Shown here: positions 31,201-39,990 of the stretch, one piece after another
Layout: every line of letters begins with the position of its first letter
Numbering within the stretch: position 1 is the stretch's first letter
NCBI GenBank assembly: GCA_913778765.1
Contig: CAJYXO010000154.1
Location: forward strand, 1 to 45,244
Direction of reading: 5' to 3'
From: an uncultured Massilia sp.
GTDB lineage: Bacteria; Pseudomonadota; Gammaproteobacteria; Burkholderiales; Burkholderiaceae_D
DNA length: 45,244 bases
Translations under genes and position numbers: made by a program
Notes under the pieces: model-generated
Database searches by the model: none
The model's input: only the letters and a program-made list of their open reading frames with translations
What the model was told of the DNA's origin: nothing

Positions 31201-33117
31201 TTACTTGGATTTACGGAACAGGAAGTCTTCGTCGGAACCCGGCATGATTTCACCGGTGTCGGTACCTTCGTGCAGGGGGACGGTGGTCTCGATCGGCGAC
31301 GGCAGCGGGAAGTGGGCGGCGCCCTCTTCCGCCGCGCTGACGTGTGCGCGGAACATCGCGAACAGCTCGCGGCCCATGCCGATGTGGCTCTTGCTCAGGT
31401 CGGCGGTCGCCATCTTGCGCGAGGCCCAGATGTCGGCCGGCACCAGCGCATCCAGCGTGCCCTGGGTCGCGTCGACGCGGAGGATGTCACCGTCGCGCAC
31501 CAGGCCCAGCGGACCGCCGGCCAGGATCTCCGGCGACACGTGGATCGCCGCCGGCACCTTGCCGGACGCGCCCGACATGCGGCCGTCGGTGACCATCGCC
31601 ACGTGGTAGCCGGCATCCTGCAGGTTCGACAGCGCCGGGGTCAGCGCGTGCAGTTCCGGCATGCCGTTCGCGCGCGGGCCCTGGAAGCGGATCACGGCGA
31701 CGAAATCGGTATTCAAGTGGCCGGCCTTGTACGCATGCATGAAGTCTTCCTGCGAATCGAAGGTCTTGGCCGGCGCCTCGACGATGTGGTGTTCCTTCTT
31801 GACCGCCGAGACCTTCATCACGGCGCGGCCCAGGTTGCCCTGCACCAGGGCCAGGCCGCCGTCGGGGCTGAACGGATTCGTGTGCTTGCGCAGCACGGCT
31901 TCGTCGCCGCTCTGCTCCGGCAGGTCTTTCCAGACGACCTTGTCGCCGTCCAGGAAGGGCTCCTTGCAGTGGGCGCGCAGGCCGCGGCCGAGGATGGTGT
32001 TGACGTCGTCGTGCGCCAGGCCGGCGTCCAGCAGTTCGCGGATCACGAAGGTCGGGCCGCCGGCGGCCTGGAAGTGGTTCACGTCGGCGTCGCCGTTCGG
32101 ATAGACGCGGGCCAGCAGCGGCACCACTTTCGACAACTCGTCGAAGTCGTTCCAGTCGACCACGATGCCGGCCGCGCGGGCGATCGCGATGATGTGCATG
32201 GTGTGGTTGGTCGAGCCGCCGGTGGCGTGCAGCGCGGCGATCGCGTTGACGATGCTCTTTTCGTCGACGATATGGCCGATCGGCATGTACTCGCCGCCCT
32301 GCTGCGAGATCCTGACGGCCTGCTGCGACGCGGCGCGGGTCAATGCGTCGCGCAGCGGGGTGCCCGGGGTAATGAAGGCGGCGCCCGGCAGGTGCAGGCC
32401 CATCATCTCCATCAGCATCTGGTTGCTGTTGGCGGTGCCGTAGAAGGTGCAGGTGCCGGCGCCGTGGTAGGCCTGGGCTTCACCCTCGAGCAGTTCTTCG
32501 CGCGTGGCCAGTCCCTTGGCGTAGCGCTGGCGCACCGCCGCCTTTTCCTTGTTCGAGATACCGGTGGTCATCGGGCCGCCCGGCACGAAGATGCCCGGAA
32601 TGTGGCCGAAGTGCAGCGCGCCGATCAGCAGGCCCGGCACGATCTTGTCGCAGATGCCGAGATACAGCGCCGAGTCGAACATGTTGTGCGACAGCGCAAT
32701 GGCGGTCGACATGGCGATGGTGTCGCGCGAGAACAGCGACAGCTCCATGCCCGGCTGGCCCTGCGTGACGCCGTCGCACATGGCCGGCACGCCGCCCGCG
32801 AACTGGGCCACGGCGCCGATGTCGCGCACCGCGTCCTTGATCACTTTCGGGAAGTATTCGAACGGCTGGTGCGCCGACAGCATGTCGTTGTACGAAGAGA
32901 CGATCGCCACCGACGGCTGCTTCTGCTCGCGCAGCTTGAGCTTGTCGTTGGCCGGGAACGCCGCGAAGCCGTGCGCCAGGTTCGTGCATGCCAGCGTGCC
33001 GCGCTGCACGCCCTTCACGCGCGCCGCGTCCAGATGCGCCAGGTAAGCCTGGCGCGAGGGCCGGCTGCGCTGGATGATGCGTTGGGTCACCTTCTCTACT
33101 ACGGGATGCACCGCCAT
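31201..33117 (-). CDS. edd: 6-phosphogluconate dehydratase Edd
   Basis: The 638-residue enzyme converts 6-phosphogluconate to KDPG, the first committed Entner-Doudoroff step. It is an IlvD/Edd iron-sulfur dehydratase of normal length. Signature regions include [64 protein letters not shown] and the late [21 protein letters not shown]. The conserved Cys residues expected to hold the cluster (CDG, CDK, GTCTFYG) are present. It is divergent from pgi; a HexR-like half-palindrome lies 24-40 bases upstream and a hairpin further up. Confidence 0.96.
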   Translation of the reverse strand: MAVHPVVEKVTQRIIQRSRPSRQAYLAHLDAARVKGVQRGTLACTNLAHGFAAFPANDKLKLREQKQPSVAIVSSYNDMLSAHQPFEYFPKVIKDAVRDIGAVAQFAGGVPAMCDGVTQGQPGMELSLFSRDTIAMSTAIALSHNMFDSALYLGICDKIVPGLLIGALHFGHIPGIFVPGGPMTTGISNKEKAAVRQRYAKGLATREELLEGEAQAYHGAGTCTFYGTANSNQMLMEMMGLHLPGAAFITPGTPLRDALTRAASQQAVRISQQGGEYMPIGHIVDEKSIVNAIAALHATGGSTNHTMHIIAIARAAGIVVDWNDFDELSKVVPLLARVYPNGDADVNHFQAAGGPTFVIRELLDAGLAHDDVNTILGRGLRAHCKEPFLDGDKVVWKDLPEQSGDEAVLRKHTNPFSPDGGLALVQGNLGRAVMKVSAVKKEHHIVEAPAKTFDSQEDFMHAYKAGHLNTDFVAVIRFQGPRANGMPELHALTPALSNLQDAGYHVAMVTDGRMSGASGKVPAAIHVSPEILAGGPLGLVRDGDILRVDATQGTLDALVPADIWASRKMATADLSKSHIGMGRELFAMFRAHVSAAEEGAAHFPLPSPIETTVPLHEGTDTGEIMPGSDEDFLFRKSK

Positions 33118-33140
33118 GATCGTTCCTTATGAATTGGATT

Positions 33141-33157
33141 TCTGAAATTTTACTACA
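33141..33157 (-). promoter_or_regulatory. Degenerate HexR-like box before edd
   Basis: Read on the minus strand, TGTAGTAAAATTTCAGA keeps one half (TGTAGTAAA) of the palindrome TGTAGTAAATTTACTACA, while the other half is degenerate. It lies 24 bases before the edd ATG, downstream of any likely promoter, where a bound repressor could block elongation. Confidence 0.45.
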
Positions 33158-33163
33158 AAATGC

Positions 33164-33189
33164 AAAGGGGCGCTCGCTGGCGCCCCTTT
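33164..33189. terminator. Intrinsic-terminator-type hairpin inside the edd/pgi divergent spacer
   Basis: AAAGGGGCGC (33164-33173) and GCGCCCCTTT (33180-33189) form a perfect 10-base stem with loop TCGCTG; on the plus strand T5 follows. It is upstream of both genes, so it is either an insulator or, if the edd promoter lies above it, a leader hairpin that can attenuate edd. Confidence 0.65.
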
Positions 33190-33241
33190 TTCAAATGAAG
33201 CCTCTGAATCGTCGTGTTCGCACGTAAGCGGCCTCACATTG

Positions 33242-33281
33242 TGTAGTGATTTTACGTCCGCTTCCTGTATGATTCGATAAT
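33242..33281 (+). promoter_or_regulatory. HexR-like box and promoter of pgi
   Basis: TGTAGTGATTTTACGTCC (33242-33259) matches the palindrome TGTAGTAAATTTACTACA at 13 of 18 positions. Its right half contains a possible -35 (TTTACG 33251-33256), followed by GATAAT (33276-33281) with 19-base spacing. A bound regulator would cover the -35, as at zwf. Confidence 0.55.
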
Positions 33282-33307
33282 CTGCACAAAATGACATCAT
33301 ACCGTCT

Positions 33308-33336
33308 GAACTGTCCCGAACTGTCCCGAACTGTCC
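33308..33336 (+). repeat. 10-base tandem repeat in the pgi leader
   Basis: The unit GAACTGTCCC occurs 2.9 times in tandem (33308-33336), ending 7 bases before the pgi ATG. No ribosome-binding site is visible, so the repeat itself occupies that place. Its period equals about one helical turn. Confidence 0.9.
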
Positions 33337-33343
33337 ATCACCT

Positions 33344-34984
33344 ATGCGCCAACCTCTCCTCACCAGCACCACCAGCTACCAGTCGCTCCGCAACCATGCA
33401 TCCCAGGCCAAGACCTGGCAGATGCGCGAGCTGTTCGCACAGGATCCGCAACGCTTCGAGCGTCTGTCGGCCGAGGCGGCCGGGCTGTTCCTAGACTATT
33501 CAAAAAACCGTCTGGACGGGCGCACGCTTGAACTGCTGGCCCAGCTTGCACGCGAGCGCGGCGTGGAGCGCCTGCGCGACGCCATGTTCGCCGGCGAGAA
33601 GATCAACCTGACGGAAAACCGCGCCGTCCTGCACACCGCCCTGCGCGCCCCGCGGACCAAGGCTTTCGAACTGGACGGCCAGGACATCACCGGCGACGTC
33701 CACGCCGTGCTGGACCGCATCAAGACCTTCAGCGACAGCGTGCGCAGCGGTTCCTGGCGCGGCCATACCGGCAAGGAAATCACGGACGTCGTCAACATCG
33801 GCATCGGCGGTTCCGACCTCGGCCCGAAGATGGTCTGCCTGGCGCTGCGCCAGTTCGCCCATCCGCGCCTGAGCATGCACTTCGTCTCGAACGTCGACGG
33901 CCACGACATGGACGCCGCGCTGAGCCGCGTGAATCCGGAAACCACCCTCTTCATCATCGCCTCGAAGACCTTCACCACGGCCGAGACCATGATGAACGCG
34001 AACACCGCGCGCAAGTGGTTCCTCGAGCAGGCGCCGGAAGAGGCGCTGGCCAAACACTTCGTCGCCGTCTCGACCAACGTCGAAGCGATCAAGACCTTCG
34101 GCATCGACCCGGCCAACATGTTCCCGTTCTGGGACTGGGTCGGCGGCCGTTATTCGGTGTGGTCGGCGATCGGCCTGCCGGTGGCGCTGTGCGTGGGCTT
34201 CGGTTACTTCAGCGACTTCCTGGCCGGCGCGCACGCGATGGACGAGCACTTCAGGACCAGCCCGATCGAGCAGAACCTGCCGATGATCCTGGGCCTCATC
34301 GGCTTCTGGAACCGCGAATTCCTCGACTGCGGCTCGGTCTCGATCGCGCCCTACCACCAGGACCTGAACCGCTTCCCGGCCTACCTGCAGCAGCTCGACA
34401 TGGAAAGCAACGGCAAGCGCGTCACGCGCGCCGGCGACACCATCAGCGACTACGCGACCGGCCCGGTGATCTGGGGCGACGTCGGCACCAACGGCCAGCA
34501 CGCCTACTTCCAGCTGCTGCACCAGGGCACCGACGTGACGCCGATCGACTTCATCGCCGCCTTGCGCCCGGCCCACGAGTTCCACAACCACCACGCCGCC
34601 CTGCTGGCCAACTGCTTCGCCCAGTCGGAAGCCTTCATGAAGGGCAAGACCGCGGATGAGGTGCGCCAGGACCTGGCCGGCCAGCCGGCGGACGAGATCG
34701 AGCGTCTCGTGCCGCACAAGACCTTCCCGGGCAACCGCCCCAGCAACACGATCCTGATGGATTACCTGAACCCGGCCACCCTGGGCGCCCTGATCGCGCT
34801 GTACGAGCACAAGGTGTTCGTGCAGGGCGCGCTGTGGGACGTCAACAGCTACGACCAGTGGGGCGTCGAGCTGGGCAAGGTGCTGGCCAAGAAGATCGAG
34901 GCGGAGCTCAACGGCGACGCGCAACCCGCCCGCCACGACAGCTCGACCAATGGCCTGATCGCGCGCGCCAAGGCCGCCGTCTGA
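33344..34984 (+). CDS. pgi: Glucose-6-phosphate isomerase
   Basis: The 546-residue enzyme interconverts glucose 6-phosphate and fructose 6-phosphate. Length and motifs are standard: [16 protein letters not shown] near 150, the catalytic [16 protein letters not shown] with Glu/His neighbours, and the C-terminal signature [32 protein letters not shown]. It feeds glucose 6-phosphate to Zwf or returns it from fructose 6-phosphate. The ATG 33344 lacks a ribosome-binding site and follows the tandem repeat. It leads a likely pgi-lactonase operon (23-base gap) and diverges from edd-eda. Confidence 0.96.
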   Translation: MRQPLLTSTTSYQSLRNHASQAKTWQMRELFAQDPQRFERLSAEAAGLFLDYSKNRLDGRTLELLAQLARERGVERLRDAMFAGEKINLTENRAVLHTALRAPRTKAFELDGQDITGDVHAVLDRIKTFSDSVRSGSWRGHTGKEITDVVNIGIGGSDLGPKMVCLALRQFAHPRLSMHFVSNVDGHDMDAALSRVNPETTLFIIASKTFTTAETMMNANTARKWFLEQAPEEALAKHFVAVSTNVEAIKTFGIDPANMFPFWDWVGGRYSVWSAIGLPVALCVGFGYFSDFLAGAHAMDEHFRTSPIEQNLPMILGLIGFWNREFLDCGSVSIAPYHQDLNRFPAYLQQLDMESNGKRVTRAGDTISDYATGPVIWGDVGTNGQHAYFQLLHQGTDVTPIDFIAALRPAHEFHNHHAALLANCFAQSEAFMKGKTADEVRQDLAGQPADEIERLVPHKTFPGNRPSNTILMDYLNPATLGALIALYEHKVFVQGALWDVNSYDQWGVELGKVLAKKIEAELNGDAQPARHDSSTNGLIARAKAAV

Positions 34985-35007
34985 ACCTTTCACAGAAAGA
35001 CCGACTG

Positions 35008-35904
35008 ATGAAGAACGAACAATTCGTGGTGGTGCATGACGAACCGATGAAGACCGGCGAGTGCCCGGTCTGGCACGCGGTCGAATCGGCCCTGTACTGG
35101 GTCGACATCCCCGCGTGCATGGTGCACCGCCTGCACCCGGCCAGCGGCAAGTACTCGTCGTGGAAGATGGACAGCGAGCCCTCGGCGCTGGCCATCGACG
35201 TCGACAACAACCTGGTCGTCGCCACCCGCAACGGCTTCGTCTACCTGAACACCACGACCGGCGAGGTCGAAGACATCGCCCCGGCGCCCTTCGACCCGAA
35301 GATCATGCGCTTCAACGACGGCCGCGTCGACCCGGCGGGCCGGTTCTGGGTCGGCACCCTGTACGAACCGCGCGACCAGCCCAGGGCCGAGATGCACGTG
35401 CTCGAAAACGGCAAGCTGCGCCAGGCCTGGGCGGGCGGCATGACCAACTCGAACGGCCTGGCCTGGACCCCGGACGGCAAGACCATGTTCCACGCCGACA
35501 CCACCAGCCACCGCATCGACGTCTACGACTACGACATCAAGACCGGCACGCATTCGAACGGCCGCAACCTGGTGACCTTCGAAGCCGACAAGACCACCGG
35601 CGCCTATGGCGGCCGGCCGGACGGGGCGGCGATCGACAGCGAGGGCAACTACTGGATCGCGATGTATGAGGGCGGGCGGATCCTGAAGCTGTCGCCGACC
35701 GGCGAGCTGCTGCAGCAGGTGGATTTGCCGGTGAAGTGTCCGACGGCGGTTTGCTTCGGCGGGCCGGATTTGCGGACTTTGTACGTCACCAGCGCTGCGG
35801 GTGGACGGCCGGCGGAGGAGCTGGCTGCCATGCCGCATAGTGGCAAGGTGCTGGCGTTCCGGGTGGATGTGGCTGGGTTGGAGATGCCGGAGTATCGGGG
35901 CTGA
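35008..35904 (+). CDS. SMP-30/gluconolactonase/LRE family lactonase
   Basis: A 298-residue six-bladed beta-propeller lactonase. The metal-binding residues of SMP-30 are at the same numbers or nearly so: E18 in TGECPVW, N103 in RFNDGRVD, N149 in SNGLAW and D205 in PDGAAID. Such enzymes open glucono-delta-lactone and related sugar lactones. The location between pgi and zwf and the absence of any pgl-like gene in the window suggest it may hydrolyse 6-phosphogluconolactone here, though no phosphate-binding site can be shown. The gene follows pgi by 23 bases. Confidence 0.9.
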   Translation: MKNEQFVVVHDEPMKTGECPVWHAVESALYWVDIPACMVHRLHPASGKYSSWKMDSEPSALAIDVDNNLVVATRNGFVYLNTTTGEVEDIAPAPFDPKIMRFNDGRVDPAGRFWVGTLYEPRDQPRAEMHVLENGKLRQAWAGGMTNSNGLAWTPDGKTMFHADTTSHRIDVYDYDIKTGTHSNGRNLVTFEADKTTGAYGGRPDGAAIDSEGNYWIAMYEGGRILKLSPTGELLQQVDLPVKCPTAVCFGGPDLRTLYVTSAAGGRPAEELAAMPHSGKVLAFRVDVAGLEMPEYRG

Positions 35905-35928
35905 GCCTGCCAGTAGAGCGGCCGGACG

Positions 35929-35944
35929 GCCCGCGTCTGCGGGC
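35929..35944. terminator. Hairpin between convergent genes
   Basis: GCCCGC (35929-35934) and GCGGGC (35939-35944) with loop GTCT lie 24 bases past the lactonase stop and 15 bases past the end of the small minus-strand gene. G-U pairs can extend the stem. It may serve both genes; no strong U-tract follows. Confidence 0.4.
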
Positions 35945-35958
35945 TGTTCGACCAAACT

Positions 35959-36108
35959 TCATTCGTCCTCGGTCTCGTCGACGATCCGGGTGATCTTGAC
36001 TGCGGTTGGATCGCTTGCCGGAAACGACTCTTCCAAGCCCTCATCCAGCAGCTCGTTCTCATGGACCGGACTGGTTTCCGCGGCTTCGTGCAAATGATGC
36101 GTACCCAT
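35959..36108 (-). CDS. Small acidic protein, 49 residues
   Basis: A short gene for a strongly acidic 49-residue protein. The segment LLDEGLEESFPASDPTAV contains ESFPASDP, a motif I recall from many small uncharacterised bacterial proteins, usually near the C-terminus. The start ATG 36108 has GGAG 7 bases upstream. The start fits the motif position, and upstream in-frame residues are not conserved in style. The role is unknown; some relatives are stress-induced. It lies in the pgi/zwf region but on the opposite strand. Confidence 0.78.
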   Translation of the reverse strand: MGTHHLHEAAETSPVHENELLDEGLEESFPASDPTAVKITRIVDETEDE

Positions 36109-36219
36109 ATCTGACTCCTGTAGTCGGCGACGTCGCTTGAAGTCTACGCCTATTCCCGCCGCGCGCACGCCTGCGCCTGGCCCAGCATCGATGTGGCACC
36201 ATATTGAAGGCGCCATTGA

Positions 36220-36288
36220 CGTAGTAAATTTACTTGCGCAACCAATAATTGTGTAGTAAATTTACAATCATCGCTCATCCCCTATCCT
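36220..36288 (+). promoter_or_regulatory. Tandem HexR-like boxes and promoter of zwf
   Basis: Two copies of the palindrome TGTAGTAAATTTACTACA occur: 36220-36237 (14 of 18) and 36252-36269 (14 or 15 of 18), 32 bases or three helical turns apart. The second contains the probable -35 TTTACA (36261-36266), followed after 16 bases by TATCCT (36283-36288). A start near 36295 leaves a leader of about 9 bases, without a ribosome-binding site. Occupied boxes would block RNA polymerase, as expected for HexR repression relieved by KDPG. Confidence 0.7.
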
Positions 36289-36303
36289 CACGATCAGACA
36301 CCC

Positions 36304-37773
36304 ATGGCAATTTCCGATTTCGACCTCGTTTTCTTCGGCGGCTCCGGCGACCTCGCGATGCGCAAACTCCTGCCCGCGATGTACGCCCGCGACGTCGCCA
36401 ACGACCTGCCCGCCAGCGCCCGCATCATCTGCGTGGGCCGTGAAGACATGTCGCAGGACGACTTCCTGAAGATGGTCGAAACGAACGCCAAGCCGAACGT
36501 CAAGGAAGCCGTTATCGATGCCGCCTGGCAGAAATTCCTGTCGCGGATCACCTGGGTCGCCGTCGACGCGGTCAACCTGCAGAGCTTCAACGGCCTGGTC
36601 GAAGCCCTGCGCAAGGACGAGGGCCTGACCCGCGTCTACTACCTGGCCACCCCGCCCTCGCTGTTCGCGACCATCTGCGACAACCTGGCCGCCAGCGGTC
36701 TGGCCACCGCGAATTCGCGCGTGGTGCTGGAAAAACCGCTCGGCCGCGACCTCGAGTCCGCCAAGCAGATCAACGCCGACGTCGGCAAGGTCTTCGCCGA
36801 ATCGCAGATCTACCGGATCGACCACTACCTCGGCAAGGAGACCGTGCAGAACCTGCTGGCCCTGCGCTTCGGGAACATCCTGTTCGAGCCGCTGTGGCGC
36901 CGCGAGTGGATCTCCGACGTACAGATCACCATCGCCGAGAAGATCGGCGTCGGCAACCGCCTCGGCTACTACGACACCTCGGGCGCGCTGCGCGACATGC
37001 TGCAGAACCACCTGCTGCAGCTGCTGTGCATCGTCGCGATGGAGCCGCCGACCTCGATTTCGCCGGACGCCGTGCGCGACGCCAAGCTGCAGGTGCTGCG
37101 TTCGCTGAAGCGCTTCACGCCGACCACGCTGTCGCAGAACATCATCCGCGGCCAGTACCGCAACGGTTACGTCGACGGCCAGCAGGTGCCGGGCTACCGC
37201 GAGGAGCCGGGCGCGCCCAAGCAGTCGAAGACCGAGACCTTCGTCGCCATGAAGGCCGAGATCGACACCTGGCGCTGGGCCGGCGTGCCCTTCTATCTGC
37301 GCACCGGCAAGCGCATGGCCGACCGCCTGGCGGAGATCGTCGTGCGCTTCAAGCCGATCCCGCACTCGATCTTCAACCAGCCGACGTCGAGCTTCCAGCC
37401 GAACAGCCTGGTGATCCGCCTGCAGCCGGACGAGGGCCTGTCGCTGAACCTGATGGCCAAGACCCCGGGCGATTCGATGCGCCTGAAGCAGGCCGAACTC
37501 GAACTCGATTTCCGCGAGCAGTTCAAGGCGCCGCGCATGGAAGCCTACGAGCGCTTGCTGCTCGATGTGCTGCGCGGCCAGCTGACCCTGTTCATGCGCG
37601 GCGACGAGCTGGAAGCGGCCTGGGACTGGGTCGAACCGATCCTCGATTACTGGGACCAGGACGACAACTCGCCGGTGCCCTATTCCTCGGGCACCTGGGG
37701 CCCGGCGGCATCGTCGGCGCTGATCGGTCGCGACGGCCTGCAGTGGCGCGAAGAAGCGCTGCCGGAAGATTAA
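36304..37773 (+). CDS. zwf: Glucose-6-phosphate 1-dehydrogenase
   Basis: The 489-residue enzyme oxidises glucose 6-phosphate to 6-phosphogluconolactone with NADP+ (or NAD+), the entry of the Entner-Doudoroff and pentose phosphate routes. The cofactor loop FGGSGDLAMRKLLP is at 11-24 and the active-site signature RIDHYLGKE near 172-180, with EKPLGRDL before it. Length is normal. It leads an apparent operon zwf-hexR-gst-yjjG with 13-, -4- and -4-base gaps and is preceded by two HexR-like boxes. Confidence 0.97.
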   Translation: MAISDFDLVFFGGSGDLAMRKLLPAMYARDVANDLPASARIICVGREDMSQDDFLKMVETNAKPNVKEAVIDAAWQKFLSRITWVAVDAVNLQSFNGLVEALRKDEGLTRVYYLATPPSLFATICDNLAASGLATANSRVVLEKPLGRDLESAKQINADVGKVFAESQIYRIDHYLGKETVQNLLALRFGNILFEPLWRREWISDVQITIAEKIGVGNRLGYYDTSGALRDMLQNHLLQLLCIVAMEPPTSISPDAVRDAKLQVLRSLKRFTPTTLSQNIIRGQYRNGYVDGQQVPGYREEPGAPKQSKTETFVAMKAEIDTWRWAGVPFYLRTGKRMADRLAEIVVRFKPIPHSIFNQPTSSFQPNSLVIRLQPDEGLSLNLMAKTPGDSMRLKQAELELDFREQFKAPRMEAYERLLLDVLRGQLTLFMRGDELEAAWDWVEPILDYWDQDDNSPVPYSSGTWGPAASSALIGRDGLQWREEALPED

Positions 37774-37786
37774 GGACGGACTGCCC

Positions 37787-38641
37787 GTGCTGCTCGATTC
37801 CATCCGCACCCAGCTCGATTCGCTGTCGAAGTCCGAGCGCAAGGTGGCGCTTGCCGTGCTGGCTTCGCCCAACGGCACCGTCAGCCAGAACATCACCGCG
37901 CTGGCGCGCGCCGCGCAGGTTTCGGAGCCGACCGTGGTGCGCTTCTGCCGCACCCTCGGCTACGACGGCTGGCACGAGTTCAAGCTCAAGCTGGCGCAAG
38001 GCCTGGCGCTGGCCCTGCCCGGCGCCAGCGAGCAGCCGGCCCAGGACGATCTCGCCTCCGACCTGGTCAACAAGATCTGCAGCCGCTCGATCAACACCCT
38101 GCTCGACCTGCGCAACAACCTCAAGCCGGAGCTGATCCAGAAGGCGCTGGACATCCTGTCGCGCGCCAACAAGATCGAGTTCTACGGCCAGGGCACGTCC
38201 GGCTTCGTGGCCGCCGACGCCCAGCACAAGTTCTTCCGCTCCGGCGTGCCGACCATCGCCTACACCGACCCGGCCATCCATGCGATCGCCGCGGCCCTGC
38301 TGCACGAGGGCGATGTGGTGGTGGTGATCTCCCAGCGCGGCAATAATCCGTCGCTGGTCCGCTCGGCCAAGCTGGCGCGCCGCGGCGGCGCCGAGGTGAT
38401 CGTGCTGGCGCCGTCCGGCACGCCGCTGGCCGACATGGCCAGCCTCCTGATCCCGATCGACCTGGTGTTCGCGACCGATCCCTATACGCCGATCTCGGCG
38501 CGCCTGGCCTACCTGGTCGTCATCGACGTGCTGGCCGTCGGCCTGGCGCTGCAGCGCGGTCCGGAGTTCCGGAAGAAGATGCAGAATGCGCAGAAGGCGT
38601 TGCAGGAGTTCGACATGCAGTTCGATTCCTTCATCGGATGA
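37787..38641 (+). CDS. hexR: HexR-type regulator (MurR/RpiR family)
   Basis: The 284-residue regulator has an N-terminal RpiR helix-turn-helix (about 1-75; SKSERKVALAVLASPNGTVSQNITALARAAQVSEPTVVRFCRTLGYDGWHEFKLKL) and a SIS sugar-phosphate-binding domain (about 125-260; IEFYGQGTSGFVAADAQHKFF, VVVVISQRGNNPSLV). HexR is known to sense KDPG and repress zwf, edd-eda and related genes. Position right after zwf and four boxes in the window support this identity. The GTG start has AAGGA 8 bases upstream. It overlaps the next gene by 4 bases. Confidence 0.92.
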   Translation: MLLDSIRTQLDSLSKSERKVALAVLASPNGTVSQNITALARAAQVSEPTVVRFCRTLGYDGWHEFKLKLAQGLALALPGASEQPAQDDLASDLVNKICSRSINTLLDLRNNLKPELIQKALDILSRANKIEFYGQGTSGFVAADAQHKFFRSGVPTIAYTDPAIHAIAAALLHEGDVVVVISQRGNNPSLVRSAKLARRGGAEVIVLAPSGTPLADMASLLIPIDLVFATDPYTPISARLAYLVVIDVLAVGLALQRGPEFRKKMQNAQKALQEFDMQFDSFIG

Positions 38642-39261
38642 TTACCGTCTGGGGCAACGCCGACTCCATCAACGTGCAGAAGGTGCTGTGGACCTGCGAG
38701 GAGCTGGCGCTCGACCATGAACGCATCGACGCCGGCCGCCACTTCGGCGTGGTCGGCACGCCGGAATTCCGCGCGCTGAATCCGAACGGCCTGGTCCCCA
38801 CCATCGCCGACGACGGCTACGTGGTCTGGGAATCCAACACCATCGTCCGCTACCTGGCCGGCCGCTATGCGCACGACAGCCTGCTGCCTTGCGAGCCGCG
38901 CGCCCGCGCCGACGCCGAGCGCTGGATGGACTGGACCAATTCGACCTTGTGGCCGGCCCTGCTGCCGCTGTTCCGCGCCTTCATGCGCACGCCCGCGATT
39001 GACCGCGACCCGGCACGGATCGAAGCGCAGCGCCAGGCGGCGCTTGCCACCATGACCATCCTCGACCGGCATCTCGACAGCCGCGACTACGTCGGCGGCG
39101 CCGCCTTCACCGTCGGCGACATCGCGGCGGGATGCGCGGCCTGGCGCTGGTTCGCGCTGCCGATCGCACGTGAGTCCCTGCCACATCTGGAGCGCTGGTT
39201 CGACCGCCTGGCCGAGCGCCCGGCCTTCCGCAAGGTGGTGATGACGCCGCTGACAACATGA
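38638..39261 (+). CDS. Glutathione S-transferase family protein
   Basis: A 207-residue transferase with the thioredoxin-like N-terminal domain (WGNADSINVQKVLWTCEEL, NPNGLVPTIADDGYVVWESNTIVRYLA) and an all-helical C-terminal domain (FTVGDIAAGCAAWRW). The glutathione-contacting segments VPTI and ESNTI are intact. It overlaps hexR by 4 bases and yjjG-like by 4 bases (ATGA junctions), so it is translated within the zwf-hexR operon. The substrate is unknown; the link with NADPH production by Zwf may be functional, since glutathione recycling needs NADPH. Confidence 0.9.
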   Translation: MITVWGNADSINVQKVLWTCEELALDHERIDAGRHFGVVGTPEFRALNPNGLVPTIADDGYVVWESNTIVRYLAGRYAHDSLLPCEPRARADAERWMDWTNSTLWPALLPLFRAFMRTPAIDRDPARIEAQRQAALATMTILDRHLDSRDYVGGAAFTVGDIAAGCAAWRWFALPIARESLPHLERWFDRLAERPAFRKVVMTPLTT

Positions 39262-39959
39262 AACACACCCTTTTCCTCTTCGACCTCGACGACACCCTGC
39301 TCGACTTCAAGGCGTCCGAACAGCTGTCCTTCGTGCGCACCCTGGCGTCGCTCGGCGTCCACGACGGCATCGACGCCCTGTTCCCGCAATACCAGTCCAT
39401 CAACACCGCGCTGTGGAAGGCCTTCGAGATGGGCACGGTGTCGAAGGACTTCCTGAAGGTCGAACGCTTCCGCCGGACCTTCGCGCGGAACGCGCTCGAT
39501 CTCGATCCGGCCGCGGCCAGCCACCTCTATCTCGAGTCGCTGTCGGAGACCGTGGTCCTGATCGACGGCGCCAAACAGGTCTGCGAAGCCCTGTGCGCGA
39601 TCGGGGAAGTCGGCATCATCACGAATGGCGTCGAACATATCCAGACCCGCCGCATCGCCAGCTCGGGCCTGAAGGACCACATCTCCTTCGTCTCGACCTC
39701 GGAAGCCTGCGGCCACGCCAAGCCGGACAGCCGCTTCTTCGACTACGCCGTCAACATGGCGCGCGCGTTCGCTCACCATGAGACGGTCATCGTCGGCGAC
39801 CGCCTGGACGCCGACATCCTCGGCGCCAACCGCTTCGGCATCGACAGTTGCTGGTTTAATCCGGGCAGGCTCGAGAATGCGACGGAAGCCGTGCCGACCT
39901 GCGAGGTCGACAGCCTGCATGCGATCGTCCCGGCCTTGCGCAAGCTGGCGGTAGAATAG
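39258..39959 (+). CDS. HAD-superfamily hydrolase, YjjG-like nucleotidase
   Basis: A 233-residue HAD phosphatase. Motif I is FDLDDTLLD (nucleophile D9, acid D11), motif II is IITNGVEHIQ, motif III the Lys in CGHAKPDSRFF, and motif IV GDRLDADILGA. The layout with a helical cap fits YjjG/YfnB-type noncanonical pyrimidine nucleotidases, which clear damaged nucleotides. It is the last gene of the zwf-hexR-gst unit, overlapping gst by 4 bases. Phosphatase identity is sure, substrate less so. Confidence 0.87.
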   Translation: MKHTLFLFDLDDTLLDFKASEQLSFVRTLASLGVHDGIDALFPQYQSINTALWKAFEMGTVSKDFLKVERFRRTFARNALDLDPAAASHLYLESLSETVVLIDGAKQVCEALCAIGEVGIITNGVEHIQTRRIASSGLKDHISFVSTSEACGHAKPDSRFFDYAVNMARAFAHHETVIVGDRLDADILGANRFGIDSCWFNPGRLENATEAVPTCEVDSLHAIVPALRKLAVE

Positions 39960-39990
39960 CGTCTTCGACCGTTTTCTCTACCGCCACGCC

